64,000 nt of DNA. It comes from Candidatus Latescibacterota bacterium. Lineage in GTDB: Bacteria; Latescibacterota; UBA2968; UBA8231. The notes under the pieces were generated by a model. It did not search any database, had not been told where the DNA came from, and worked only from the letters and a program-made list of their open reading frames with translations. Positions 1 to 7,128 of the stretch are shown here, in pieces. Position 1 is the stretch's first letter. Each line of letters starts with the position of its first letter. The translations under genes and the position numbers were made by a program. The stretch is taken from the NCBI GenBank assembly GCA_022826515.1, contig JAJDUT010000005.1, positions 1-64,000 on the forward strand, read 5' to 3'.

Positions 1-1206
1 CCCACCTCGGCGCACGCCAACGAAGCCCGCCGCTTGCTGGGGCAAAAGCTCGAGGCCACAGCCGAAGAGCTAGCGGCTCGCGAGTTTGCGCGGATCGAAA
101 CACTGCGCCTAGCACAGCCCGAAGCTACCGAGGCGTACCTCCCCTTGCTGGATAGTTTGAGCCACGCCTTCGCCGGTACGCCGAGTGGCGGTCAAGCGGC
201 GTTCTTGGCGGCCAGTACCTATGAGAATGTCGTTGGCGATACGGTCGCAGCCGAGCAGCGCTATCAATTGTTGCGCGAAGAGTTTGCCGAGACGCGGTTT
301 GGCAAGCTGGCCCAGCAGCGGAGGGAAGCCCGCGAGGAAAAGCTCATCGACAAGCTGGAGCGCAGCCTGAAGGCGGTTGGCGGTCAGCTCGGCCCAGGGG
401 AGCGGATTGAATTGCTCGCCTTGGAGCCGGACACGCTCGACACGGTGGCGTTGGCGCGCAAATACATCGGCTTTGCCGAGCGCGCACAGCGGCGCGGGGA
501 TGTTGCGCTGGCCCGCGATTTTTACGAGCGCAGTATCAACCAGCAGGTCGCCAACCCGCGCGCCCTGTATCAACTTGGCAACATTAGCTGGGAGGAGGGC
601 TATTTCAACGATGCCATCGAGTTCTACCGTCAGGCCCTATCCTTTGACAAGAGGAATCTCAACCTCTACTACCGGCTCTGGCGCGCCTTTACCGAGCAGG
701 GGGTAGAGGACTCGTCCAACTACTACCTGCGGGAAGTGGCACGGCGCGATCGGAACAGCGCGCAGATTCGCTTTTTGCTGGAGAAGTACCCGGATTTTCA
801 GGGAGGTCAAGACCGCGAGGACTTGGACGTAGAAGCGATGATCGAACTCGACTTGTCGATCCCTCCCGATGAGCTAGGATGGAAGGAGGGCGACTTGGCG
901 CTGAGCGATTGGCCGCTGGTGCGGCAAGTGGTGCGGCCCGTTTATCCGGCGGCTGCCGAGGATTCGGTCGAGGTGTTGCTCGATGTGCTAATCGACCGCG
1001 AGGGACGGCCTGAGCAAGTGGAAGTCTTTCGCGGGGAACCCCCTTTTGTCGAGAGCGCGGTGGATGCGGCGTATGGTTATAGCTTCTATCCCGCGGTGCG
1101 CCGCAACGGCGAGGAGATCAAGTCTTGGGTCGAGTTGGCCGTGCCGTTTGGCCTGCCGCAAGAAGAAGGGCTTCGACCTGAGCTCAGCCGAAGGGAAGAG
1201 CCGTGA
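1..1206 (+). CDS. TPR protein with TonB C-terminal domain (5' partial)
   Basis: The reading frame is open back to base 1, so the true start lies upstream; the first in-window start codon (TTG at 34) is probably internal. The visible 401 codons hold TPR-like helical repeats, for example around NPRALYQLGNISWEEGYF (near residues 185-200). A C-terminal TonB-like domain starts at VRPVYPAAAED and includes IDREGRPEQVEV and FYPAVRRNGEEI. TonB C-terminal domains contact outer-membrane receptors, so a periplasmic or envelope role is likely, with the TPRs acting as a protein-binding scaffold. The stop overlaps the pyrK start by 4 bases (GTGA), which suggests co-transcription although no functional link to pyrimidine synthesis is evident. 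Confidence 0.8.
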   Translation, partial: PTSAHANEARRLLGQKLEATAEELAAREFARIETLRLAQPEATEAYLPLLDSLSHAFAGTPSGGQAAFLAASTYENVVGDTVAAEQRYQLLREEFAETRFGKLAQQRREAREEKLIDKLERSLKAVGGQLGPGERIELLALEPDTLDTVALARKYIGFAERAQRRGDVALARDFYERSINQQVANPRALYQLGNISWEEGYFNDAIEFYRQALSFDKRNLNLYYRLWRAFTEQGVEDSSNYYLREVARRDRNSAQIRFLLEKYPDFQGGQDREDLDVEAMIELDLSIPPDELGWKEGDLALSDWPLVRQVVRPVYPAAAEDSVEVLLDVLIDREGRPEQVEVFRGEPPFVESAVDAAYGYSFYPAVRRNGEEIKSWVELAVPFGLPQEEGLRPELSRREEP

Positions 1207-2015
1207 TTGACGAGCAAGCGCGTCTGCTGAGCAACCGCGAAGTCGCTGCGGACTTCTATTTGGCGCGCCTTAATGCACCCTACATTGCAGCGCGGATTGA
1301 GCCGGGTCAGTTCGTCAACATTCAGGTCGGCACAGGAGTCGATCCCTTGTTGCGGATTCCGCTGAGCGTGAGCGGCGTCGAGCGCGAGGCCGGTATTATC
1401 GAGGTATTGTACGAGGAGGTGGGGCCTAAGACCCGAGCGCTGAGCCAAGTCGGGCCGGACGCAGTTTTGCCGACCCTCGGTCCGTTGGGCAAGGGGTTCG
1501 CGCCGCCGTCCGAGGGTATGCGCGTCGTACTAGTCGGAGGTGGCATTGGCGTGCCGCCGCTACTGTACTGGGGATTGGCGCTGAGGCAGCGAGCGCATCA
1601 GACTGTGCTGTTAGTCGGGGCGCGAACGGCGAATAAGCACCTGCCCAGCGAGTTGCTGGCACCGGCTGCGGACGCAGTACACCTCGCCACTGACGACGGT
1701 AGCCTCGGGCACGCGGGCTTAGTCACCGATCTGTTGCGACACGAACTAGCTGAAGAAGGGCCGTGCGCGGTCTATTGCTGTGGCCCGCACGCGATGATGC
1801 AGGCCGTGGCCGCTATATGCTTAGAAGCTCAAGTTCCGTGTCAGGTTTCCCTCGAAGAGTACATGGCCTGCGGCATTGGCATCTGCGTGGGCTGCGCCGT
1901 CGAGTTGGCGACGGCAAAAGGCGATACGGATTACGGTCGCTACGCCCGCGTCTGCGTGGATGGGCCGGCGTTCGACGCGCGGCAGATAAAATGGGGCAGC
2001 ACATGGCCGACTTGA
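1203..2015 (+). CDS. pyrK: Dihydroorotate dehydrogenase B, electron-transfer subunit
   Basis: This is the iron-sulfur flavoprotein subunit that passes electrons from PyrD to NAD in class 1B dihydroorotate dehydrogenase. It has a ferredoxin-reductase fold: an FAD-binding barrel with RIPLSVSG near residue 50, an NAD-binding part beginning VVLVGGGIGVPPL, and a C-terminal cysteine cluster ACGIGICVGC plus RVCVDGP for the 2Fe-2S centre. The length of 270 aa is usual for the family. It starts with GTG inside the stop of the preceding gene and overlaps the start of pyrD, so translation is probably coupled. Confidence 0.93.
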   Translation: MIDEQARLLSNREVAADFYLARLNAPYIAARIEPGQFVNIQVGTGVDPLLRIPLSVSGVEREAGIIEVLYEEVGPKTRALSQVGPDAVLPTLGPLGKGFAPPSEGMRVVLVGGGIGVPPLLYWGLALRQRAHQTVLLVGARTANKHLPSELLAPAADAVHLATDDGSLGHAGLVTDLLRHELAEEGPCAVYCCGPHAMMQAVAAICLEAQVPCQVSLEEYMACGIGICVGCAVELATAKGDTDYGRYARVCVDGPAFDARQIKWGSTWPT

Positions 2016-2911
2016 GCATAGACTTTGCCGGTGTGCGACTGCGCAACCCAGTGCTGCTGGCCTCGGGCACCTGCAACTACGGTCAGGAGCTTTTGCCGCT
2101 GACCGATTTTGCGCGTTTGGGCGGGCTGATCACCAAGACCATTACTCCGCAGCCTCGGGGCGGCAACCCACCCCAGCGCATTGTCGAGACACCGGCCGGA
2201 ATGCTCAATTCCATTGGCCTGCAAAACCCCGGACTGGAGGCTTTTGTCGAGAAGCAATGGCCTTTGTTGGCCAGTTTGGACGTGCAGGTCGTGGTGAATA
2301 TCGCCGGATTTTCAGTCGAGGAATTCGGGCAGATGGCGGCGAGCCTTGAAGCGTTGGCAGGCATTGCCGCGCTCGAAGTCAATATATCTTGCCCCAATGT
2401 CGAGGCTGGCGGCGACAATTTCGCCACGCGGCCTCAGACTGCGGCCGCAGCCATTGCCTCGGTGCGCAGTCGCACTCAGCGGCCAGTCATCGCCAAGCTG
2501 ACGCCCAATGTAACGGATATTGCCGAAATCGCCCGCGCCGTAGTGGATGCGGGTGCGGATGCAGTCTCGCTGATCAATACGCTCGTTGGTATGGCCATTG
2601 ACGTGGAGCGGCGGCGGCCCGTCTTGGGCGGTATTACCGGCGGTTTGTCCGGCCCGGCGATCAAGCCGGTGGCCCTCGCCATGGTGTGGAAGGTAGCCCA
2701 AGCCGTTGCCGTGCCCGTCATGGGCATTGGCGGCATTACTACCGCGAGCGATGTCCTAGAGTTCATGGTCGCCGGTGCTTCTGCCGTCCAAGTCGGCACG
2801 GCCAGTTTTGTCAATCCCAACGCTGGCGTCGAAATCGTCGAAAACCTCCGCGCCTATTGCGACGAGCGTGGCATTGACCGGATCGCCTCGCTGGTGGGCA
2901 GCTTGCGTTGA
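2003..2911 (+). CDS. pyrD: Dihydroorotate dehydrogenase B, catalytic subunit
   Basis: FMN-dependent oxidation of dihydroorotate to orotate, the fourth step of pyrimidine synthesis. The motif NISCPNVEAGG carries the catalytic cysteine that marks class 1 enzymes, whereas class 2 enzymes have serine. Substrate and FMN motifs NSIGLQNPG, AKLTPNVTD, SLINTL and GIGGI are present in order. The open frame extends far upstream inside pyrK, but homology begins at ADLSIDFAGVRLRNP, so the ATG at 2003 was chosen; the ATG at 1991 is possible. Adjacency to pyrK confirms the B-type heteromer. Confidence 0.94.
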   Translation: MADLSIDFAGVRLRNPVLLASGTCNYGQELLPLTDFARLGGLITKTITPQPRGGNPPQRIVETPAGMLNSIGLQNPGLEAFVEKQWPLLASLDVQVVVNIAGFSVEEFGQMAASLEALAGIAALEVNISCPNVEAGGDNFATRPQTAAAAIASVRSRTQRPVIAKLTPNVTDIAEIARAVVDAGADAVSLINTLVGMAIDVERRRPVLGGITGGLSGPAIKPVALAMVWKVAQAVAVPVMGIGGITTASDVLEFMVAGASAVQVGTASFVNPNAGVEIVENLRAYCDERGIDRIASLVGSLR

Positions 2912-2943
2912 TGGACTGTTGGATTATGTCTCGCCAGCGGGAA

Positions 2944-3498
2944 TTATCCGCGTCTAAATTGTCCCGCCAAGTTGAGAGAGAATCCCGCCAACGTCGGCGA
3001 AGCCAAGGTTTGTCCCTCCCCGTAAGTGCCCACAGCCTCAAAGCGGTGTTCGCTCAATAATAGCACCATCACGGTTTTTGCATTGGGGTCCACGAGCCAG
3101 TATTCCTTCACGCCGTGCCGGGCATACAGATCGAGCTTGAGCGTTCTATCGCGCTCGGCTGTGGATGGCGACAGGACTTCGACAATTAGGTCGGGTGCGC
3201 CTTGAGTGTTCTCGCGGGTGACGATGTGCGCTCGCTCACGGGAAACGAACAGCAGGTCTGGCTGCACCACATCCGTGTCTGAAAGCACCACATCGGTGGG
3301 GGAAATGTACACCTCCCCCAAGTTGCGCTCATCCGAGAATAACCTCATTGCGTGGTAGAGATTACCCAAGACGTACTGATGAGCCGTAAGCGGCGCGGGC
3401 TCCATAACCAACAACTCCCCGTCCAACAGTTCGTAGCGCTCGTCGTCGGGCGTCTTCAGATAGTTCTCGTATGTAAGTTTGGTTTTTGTGCTAGTCAT
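2944..3498 (-). CDS. Uma2 family endonuclease-like protein (DUF820)
   Basis: This 184-aa protein has the Uma2 fold, a PD-(D/E)XK-type nuclease domain. The pattern seen is YELLDGELLVM, then PDLLFVS, then PDLIVEVLSPST and KEYWLVDP. The D and the ExL pair in PDLIVEVLSPST are the usual catalytic-site segment. The family is abundant in cyanobacteria and many uncultured phyla and its biological role is unsettled. A GGAGG Shine-Dalgarno sits 9 bases before the ATG. It is convergent with pyrD, 32 bases away, and has no obvious partner. Confidence 0.85.
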   Translation of the reverse strand: MTSTKTKLTYENYLKTPDDERYELLDGELLVMEPAPLTAHQYVLGNLYHAMRLFSDERNLGEVYISPTDVVLSDTDVVQPDLLFVSRERAHIVTRENTQGAPDLIVEVLSPSTAERDRTLKLDLYARHGVKEYWLVDPNAKTVMVLLLSEHRFEAVGTYGEGQTLASPTLAGFSLNLAGQFRRG

Positions 3499-3570
3499 AA
3501 TTGCATTCCTCCACTGACGTTTTGATTTATACTGTGAATGTCGTGCAATGGCAAGCCCTCCGTTGGCCTG

Positions 3571-4191
3571 CTACTGCATCGGCACGAAGCGCACGGGTAG
3601 GAGTTTGCGCTGGCTGAGGCCGGTGGTGCTGCGCTCTACTAAGACTAAGTGTTGACGTTGGGTGCCTAGCGGGAGAATGAGGTGGCCGTTCGGTGCTAGT
3701 TGTTCGGTTAGGGCAGGTGGGATGGTAGCGGGTGCGGCCGAGCAGACGATGGCGTCAAAAGGAGCGGCCTCGGACCAGCCCATGCGGCCGTCGCCGACGC
3801 GGAGGGCGACGTGGCTATAGCCTGTGTCGGCGAGCACGCGACGGGCCTGTGCGGCGAGGTCGGAGAAGAATTCGATGCTATAGACTTGGTCGGCCAGTTC
3901 GGCGAGTAGGGCGGTTTGGTACCCAGAGCCGGTGCCGATCTCCAAGACCCGTTCTGTGCCCTGTAAGCCGAGGACTGAGAGCATATAGGCCACTACGTAC
4001 GGCTGCGATATGGTTTGCTCCGCGCCGATGGCCAGCGGGTGGTCGGCATACGCGTGGGCGCGCAGGGCCTCCGGGACGTAACAATGCCTTGGGACGCGGT
4101 CAAACGCCGCGAGTACGCGCGGGTCGCGAATGCCGCGCTGGCTGAGTTGCTCGCGCACCATAGTGCGGCGTTGGTCGGCGTAGGAAGTCAT
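3571..4191 (-). CDS. pcm: Protein-L-isoaspartate O-methyltransferase
   Basis: SAM-dependent repair methyltransferase acting on isoaspartyl residues in damaged proteins. The SAM-binding motif is VLEIGTGSGYQTA (near residues 80-92), preceded by the family signature QTISQPYVVAYML and followed by RVGDGRMGW and DAIVCSAA. The 206-aa length is typical. A longer frame reaches 4305 but its first 38 residues look like out-of-family sequence, and the ATG at 4191 overlaps the stop of the upstream glycosyltransferase as ATGA, which supports this start and translational coupling. Confidence 0.93.
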   Translation of the reverse strand: MTSYADQRRTMVREQLSQRGIRDPRVLAAFDRVPRHCYVPEALRAHAYADHPLAIGAEQTISQPYVVAYMLSVLGLQGTERVLEIGTGSGYQTALLAELADQVYSIEFFSDLAAQARRVLADTGYSHVALRVGDGRMGWSEAAPFDAIVCSAAPATIPPALTEQLAPNGHLILPLGTQRQHLVLVERSTTGLSQRKLLPVRFVPMQ

Positions 4192-5087
4192 TGTGCGCTC
4201 TGGAGGAGGGCTAGCGCAGCATCGATTGCGGCCGCAGTGGGGATTGCAGCGATATCTGCAGTTGGTGCTTGCAGGACTTGGCTGCGCTTGCCGCGCGGTG
4301 CCCACAGCCGGGGATCGGTGGGGCCAAACAGCGTCAGGGTCGGGGTGCCGACGGCCGCGGCTATGTGCCCAGGGCCGGAGTCGTTGCCGATGAAGAGCGC
4401 GGCTTTGGCGAGCAGGCCGGCGAGGGAGCGCAGGTCTGGGGGGTGGAGCGCGGGCAGGTCGCTGACGGCGAGTTGGCGTTCACGTTCGACCGGGCCGCAC
4501 AGGAGCGCGGTATGCCAGCCTCTTTTTTGCAGCGCACTGGCGAAGGCGTGGAAATTTGCCACGGGCCAGCACTTGGCTGGCGAGCCGCTGCCTAGGTGGA
4601 TGACGACTTCGGGCGGGACGGCGAGCGTATCTACATAACCGTAGTCGTCGGGCTGTAGCTCAATGTGCGGGGTGCGGTTGCAGACGGGCAGGCCCCATTG
4701 CCGCAAGGGGCTTAGCAGGTGATCGACGATGTGGCCGCGGAAATCGGCTGGGGGTCGCGGGTCCCACAGCAGCACGGGGCCGGTTGCGGCTCGGCGCAGT
4801 TGCGGGCCGAAGTGTTGTTGGGGATCCACCGCATAGGCTAGCACGCGCTGCGTCGCGGCGAAGAGCTGGCGCGTGGCTGGGGGAAGTGGCCCATCGCGGT
4901 GTAGGGGAATCAGACGCGGGTCGTCGCCGTCGAGGACGGAGGCTGTTGGGCCGAGCGCAAGGGTCGCCGGGCGGCCGATGAGGCGCAAATCGGCAGCGGG
5001 AAAGGCACGACGCACGGCATCGATGGCAGGTAGGGTGAGGACGAAGTCACCGATCGCCCCGCCGCGAAATATGGTTATCGCGCTCAA
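4188..5087 (-). CDS. Glycosyltransferase family 9 (heptosyltransferase-like)
   Basis: Cytoplasmic or membrane-associated transferase resembling ADP-heptose:LPS heptosyltransferases. The N-terminus FRGGAIGDFVLTLPAIDA is the classic GT9 opening, and the C-terminal half holds VVIHLGSGSPAKCWP and GNDSGPGHIAAAVGTPT, the nucleotide-sugar binding segment, with LFGPTDP after it. The length of 299 aa is slightly short for the family. The exact sugar is not readable. It is coupled to pcm by a 4-base overlap and runs divergently from rplC. Confidence 0.85.
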   Translation of the reverse strand: MSAITIFRGGAIGDFVLTLPAIDAVRRAFPAADLRLIGRPATLALGPTASVLDGDDPRLIPLHRDGPLPPATRQLFAATQRVLAYAVDPQQHFGPQLRRAATGPVLLWDPRPPADFRGHIVDHLLSPLRQWGLPVCNRTPHIELQPDDYGYVDTLAVPPEVVIHLGSGSPAKCWPVANFHAFASALQKRGWHTALLCGPVERERQLAVSDLPALHPPDLRSLAGLLAKAALFIGNDSGPGHIAAAVGTPTLTLFGPTDPRLWAPRGKRSQVLQAPTADIAAIPTAAAIDAALALLQSAQ

Positions 5088-5113
5088 GTTTGCAGCTCCA
5101 CTGCGGGAGTCTC

Positions 5114-5142
5114 TTGCTCACTATGACATTTTTGCGTAATTT
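5114..5142 (+). promoter_or_regulatory. Possible promoter of rplC
   Basis: TTGCTC at 5114-5119 and TAATTT at 5137-5142 are separated by 17 bases in the gap between the divergent glycosyltransferase gene and rplC. The match to the sigma-70 consensus is moderate, and the placement would give a leader of about 38 bases. Confidence 0.3.
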
Positions 5143-5186
5143 TTACGACTCTGTTTGCTAGACAACTATTTGAAGGAGTTGGCCTT

Positions 5187-5804
5187 ATGGGGGCCTTGAT
5201 TGGCAAGAAATTGGGAATGACGCAGGTGTACAACGACCGCGAGGATCTCACGCCGGTGACGATCGTCGCGGCTGGGCCCTGCCCGGTGGTACAAGTGCGG
5301 ACCGAAGAGGACAATGGATACTCGGCTTTGCAACTCGCATTCGACGAAGTGCCAGAGCGCAAGCTGACCAAGCCGCAAAAGGGCCATCTGGATAAGGCCG
5401 GTGTGAGCGGACATCGCATCCTGCGCGAATTTCGCGGCGAAGAGGGCGAGTTCGAAGTCGGCCAAGTCTTGGATGTGAGCCAGTTTGAGGTCGGCCATCG
5501 GGTCAAAGTAACGGGCAAATCCAAGGGCAAGGGGTTTGCCGGGGTGGTCAAGCGCCATGGTTTCCGCGGCAAGAACGCGAGCCACGGTACTCCCGATACT
5601 ATACGCCACGGCGGCTCCATCGGCCAGGGCACGACGCCGGGCAAGGTGTGGAAGGGCAAGAAAATGTCCGGCCAGATGGGCAACAAGCGAGTCTCCACCA
5701 AGGGGTTGACTGTCGAGCGGATCGACGCGGACCGCAACTTGCTATTCCTCAAAGGAGCGGTGCCGGGGGGAGCCAACGGCTACGTTCTGATACAGACCAT
5801 TTAA
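5187..5804 (+). CDS. rplC: 50S ribosomal protein L3
   Basis: Full-length bacterial L3 (205 aa), which binds 23S rRNA near the peptidyl-transferase centre. Diagnostic segments are GALIGKKLGMTQV at the N-terminus, the internal loop GSIGQGTTPGKVWKGKKM (the glutamine in GQG is the residue methylated in E. coli L3) and GGANGYVLIQ near the end. A GAAGGAG ribosome-binding site lies 8 bases before the ATG. Unusually, the gene is alone: rpsJ, rplD, rplW and rplB are not adjacent and an intrinsic terminator follows directly. Confidence 0.95.
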   Translation: MGALIGKKLGMTQVYNDREDLTPVTIVAAGPCPVVQVRTEEDNGYSALQLAFDEVPERKLTKPQKGHLDKAGVSGHRILREFRGEEGEFEVGQVLDVSQFEVGHRVKVTGKSKGKGFAGVVKRHGFRGKNASHGTPDTIRHGGSIGQGTTPGKVWKGKKMSGQMGNKRVSTKGLTVERIDADRNLLFLKGAVPGGANGYVLIQTI

Positions 5805-5828
5805 GCCCCCTGCTTTAAGAATGCTTGC

Positions 5829-5864
5829 GAGGCGGTGCCCGGTGTGGCATCGCCTCTTTTTTTA
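5829..5864 (+). terminator. Intrinsic terminator after rplC
   Basis: An 11-bp stem (GAGGCGGTGCC paired with GGCATCGCCTC, one G-U pair) with a 6-base loop is followed by a run of seven T. It lies 25 bases after the rplC stop and reaches the stop codon of the convergent HIT gene. Confidence 0.9.
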
Positions 5865-6209
5865 TCCAGGCGGCCACTGCATGGGGCGGCCGCCGAGCAG
5901 GTGGACGTGGAGGTGGGCGACTGTTTGCCCCCCGTCGGCACCGGCATTGATGACCAAGCGGTAGCCCGCTGCGGCTAGGCCCTGCTCTTCGGCGATCTGG
6001 CTGGCTTTGAGCAGTAGGTGGCCGAGCAGGGGGCCGTGCTCGAAGGCGGCGTGTTGCACACCGGCGACGACTTCCTTGGGTATGACGAGGATGTGCGTCG
6101 GGGCTTGGGGTTGGATGTCGCGGAAAGCCAGACAGTCGGAGTCCTCATAGACGATGTCGGCGGGAATTTCGCGGCGGATGATTTTGCTGAAAATGGTCTC
6201 CTCGCTCAT
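5862..6209 (-). CDS. HIT family protein (HINT-like nucleotide hydrolase)
   Basis: A 115-aa histidine-triad protein of the Hint branch, which hydrolyses nucleoside phosphoramidates and related nucleotides. The triad is visible as HLHVHLLGG near the C-terminus; the N-terminal signature TIFSKIIRREIPADIVYED and the segment HILVIPKE are typical. The start at 6209 was preferred over the one at 6224 because AAGG lies just upstream and homology begins there. Its stop codon lies in the T-run of the rplC terminator. Confidence 0.92.
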   Translation of the reverse strand: MSEETIFSKIIRREIPADIVYEDSDCLAFRDIQPQAPTHILVIPKEVVAGVQHAAFEHGPLLGHLLLKASQIAEEQGLAAAGYRLVINAGADGGQTVAHLHVHLLGGRPMQWPPG

Positions 6210-6290
6210 CGGCCTTTCTCGCATAGTTTAGGGGATTGGTTGCGGCGGATTATAGGCGCGGCGGCTGGAGACGTCAAGCGGACGCTAGCT

Positions 6291-7010
6291 ATGGATTTGA
6301 GCATCGTCATACCCGCGTACAACGAAGAGAAGCGGATTCTCATCGCCTTGGAGCAGACGCTCGCGTTGCTGCAGCAGCGGCCGTGGTCCTGTGAATTGCT
6401 GGTCGTGGATGACGGCAGCACGGACGGCACGGTTGACTGCATTGCGGAGTACGCCCGCGCGCATCCGCAGGTTCGCTGCGTGCAAAATGATCGCAATCGA
6501 GGCAAAGGCTATTCTGTGCAGCACGGCGTGGCCGAGGCCCAGGGCCGGTACATCGGCTTTATGGACGGCGACTACAAGACCGACATTGCCGCGCTCGATC
6601 AGGTGATGCCTCTATTGGAAACAGAGTGGGACGGGGTGATCGGCGACCGGACGCTGAGCGCGACCGAATTCGTCGTTGCGCGCCGACGCTATCGGCAGTG
6701 GGGGACCGAGGCGTTTGGCTGGCTTTTGCGCGCGCTGATGGGCTTGGGTGAGTTCGGTGATACGCAGTGTGGATTTAAGTTTTTTCGGGCCGAGGTAGTG
6801 CGCGACCTTTGTGCGCGGCAGCGAGTTGCCGGGTTTATGTTCGACGTGGAGTTGCTGCTGCTGGCGCGTCAATCGGGCTACCGCATTGCGAAAATTCCCG
6901 TAAAATGGCGTTTTGACCCAGATAGCCGCTTTAATCCGGTGACCGGGACATTTGCCAATCTTGTGGATTTGGCGCGGATCCGCTGGGTGCATCGCCGCCG
7001 GTCTTCTTAG
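6291..7010 (+). CDS. Family 2 glycosyltransferase, polyprenyl-phosphate type
   Basis: A 239-aa GT-A enzyme resembling Alg5/Dpm1-type enzymes, which move glucose or mannose from a nucleotide sugar to a polyprenyl phosphate. Motifs: LSIVIPAYNEEKRI, VVDDGSTDGT, NRGKGYSVQHG, the DxD-like FMDGDYKTD and GDTQCGFKFFR, the last being characteristic of the Alg5 group. No C-terminal membrane segment is present. The frame is open upstream, but homology starts at MDLSIVIPAYN. It would supply lipid-linked sugar for the GT-C transferases found elsewhere in the window; that link is inference. Confidence 0.88.
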   Translation: MDLSIVIPAYNEEKRILIALEQTLALLQQRPWSCELLVVDDGSTDGTVDCIAEYARAHPQVRCVQNDRNRGKGYSVQHGVAEAQGRYIGFMDGDYKTDIAALDQVMPLLETEWDGVIGDRTLSATEFVVARRRYRQWGTEAFGWLLRALMGLGEFGDTQCGFKFFRAEVVRDLCARQRVAGFMFDVELLLLARQSGYRIAKIPVKWRFDPDSRFNPVTGTFANLVDLARIRWVHRRRSS

Positions 7011-7060
7011 AAGCGGTCTCAAAATCCCGATCGGCTATCGATTGACGGACAACGAATCCG

Positions 7061-7090
7061 CAGATGAACGCAGATGGCCACAGATGGGAG
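7061..7090. repeat. Three 10-bp CAGATG units
   Basis: Three consecutive units beginning CAGATG (CAGATGAACG, CAGATGGCCA, CAGATGGGAG) with an exact 10-base period in the gap between the GT2 gene and the convergent MFS-HEAT gene. They look like a fragment of a degenerate intergenic repeat. No function can be assigned. Confidence 0.5.
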
Positions 7091-7128
7091 ATGATGTTGA
7101 GCGGAGTGCTAGGACGGCTTCTTAGCTG

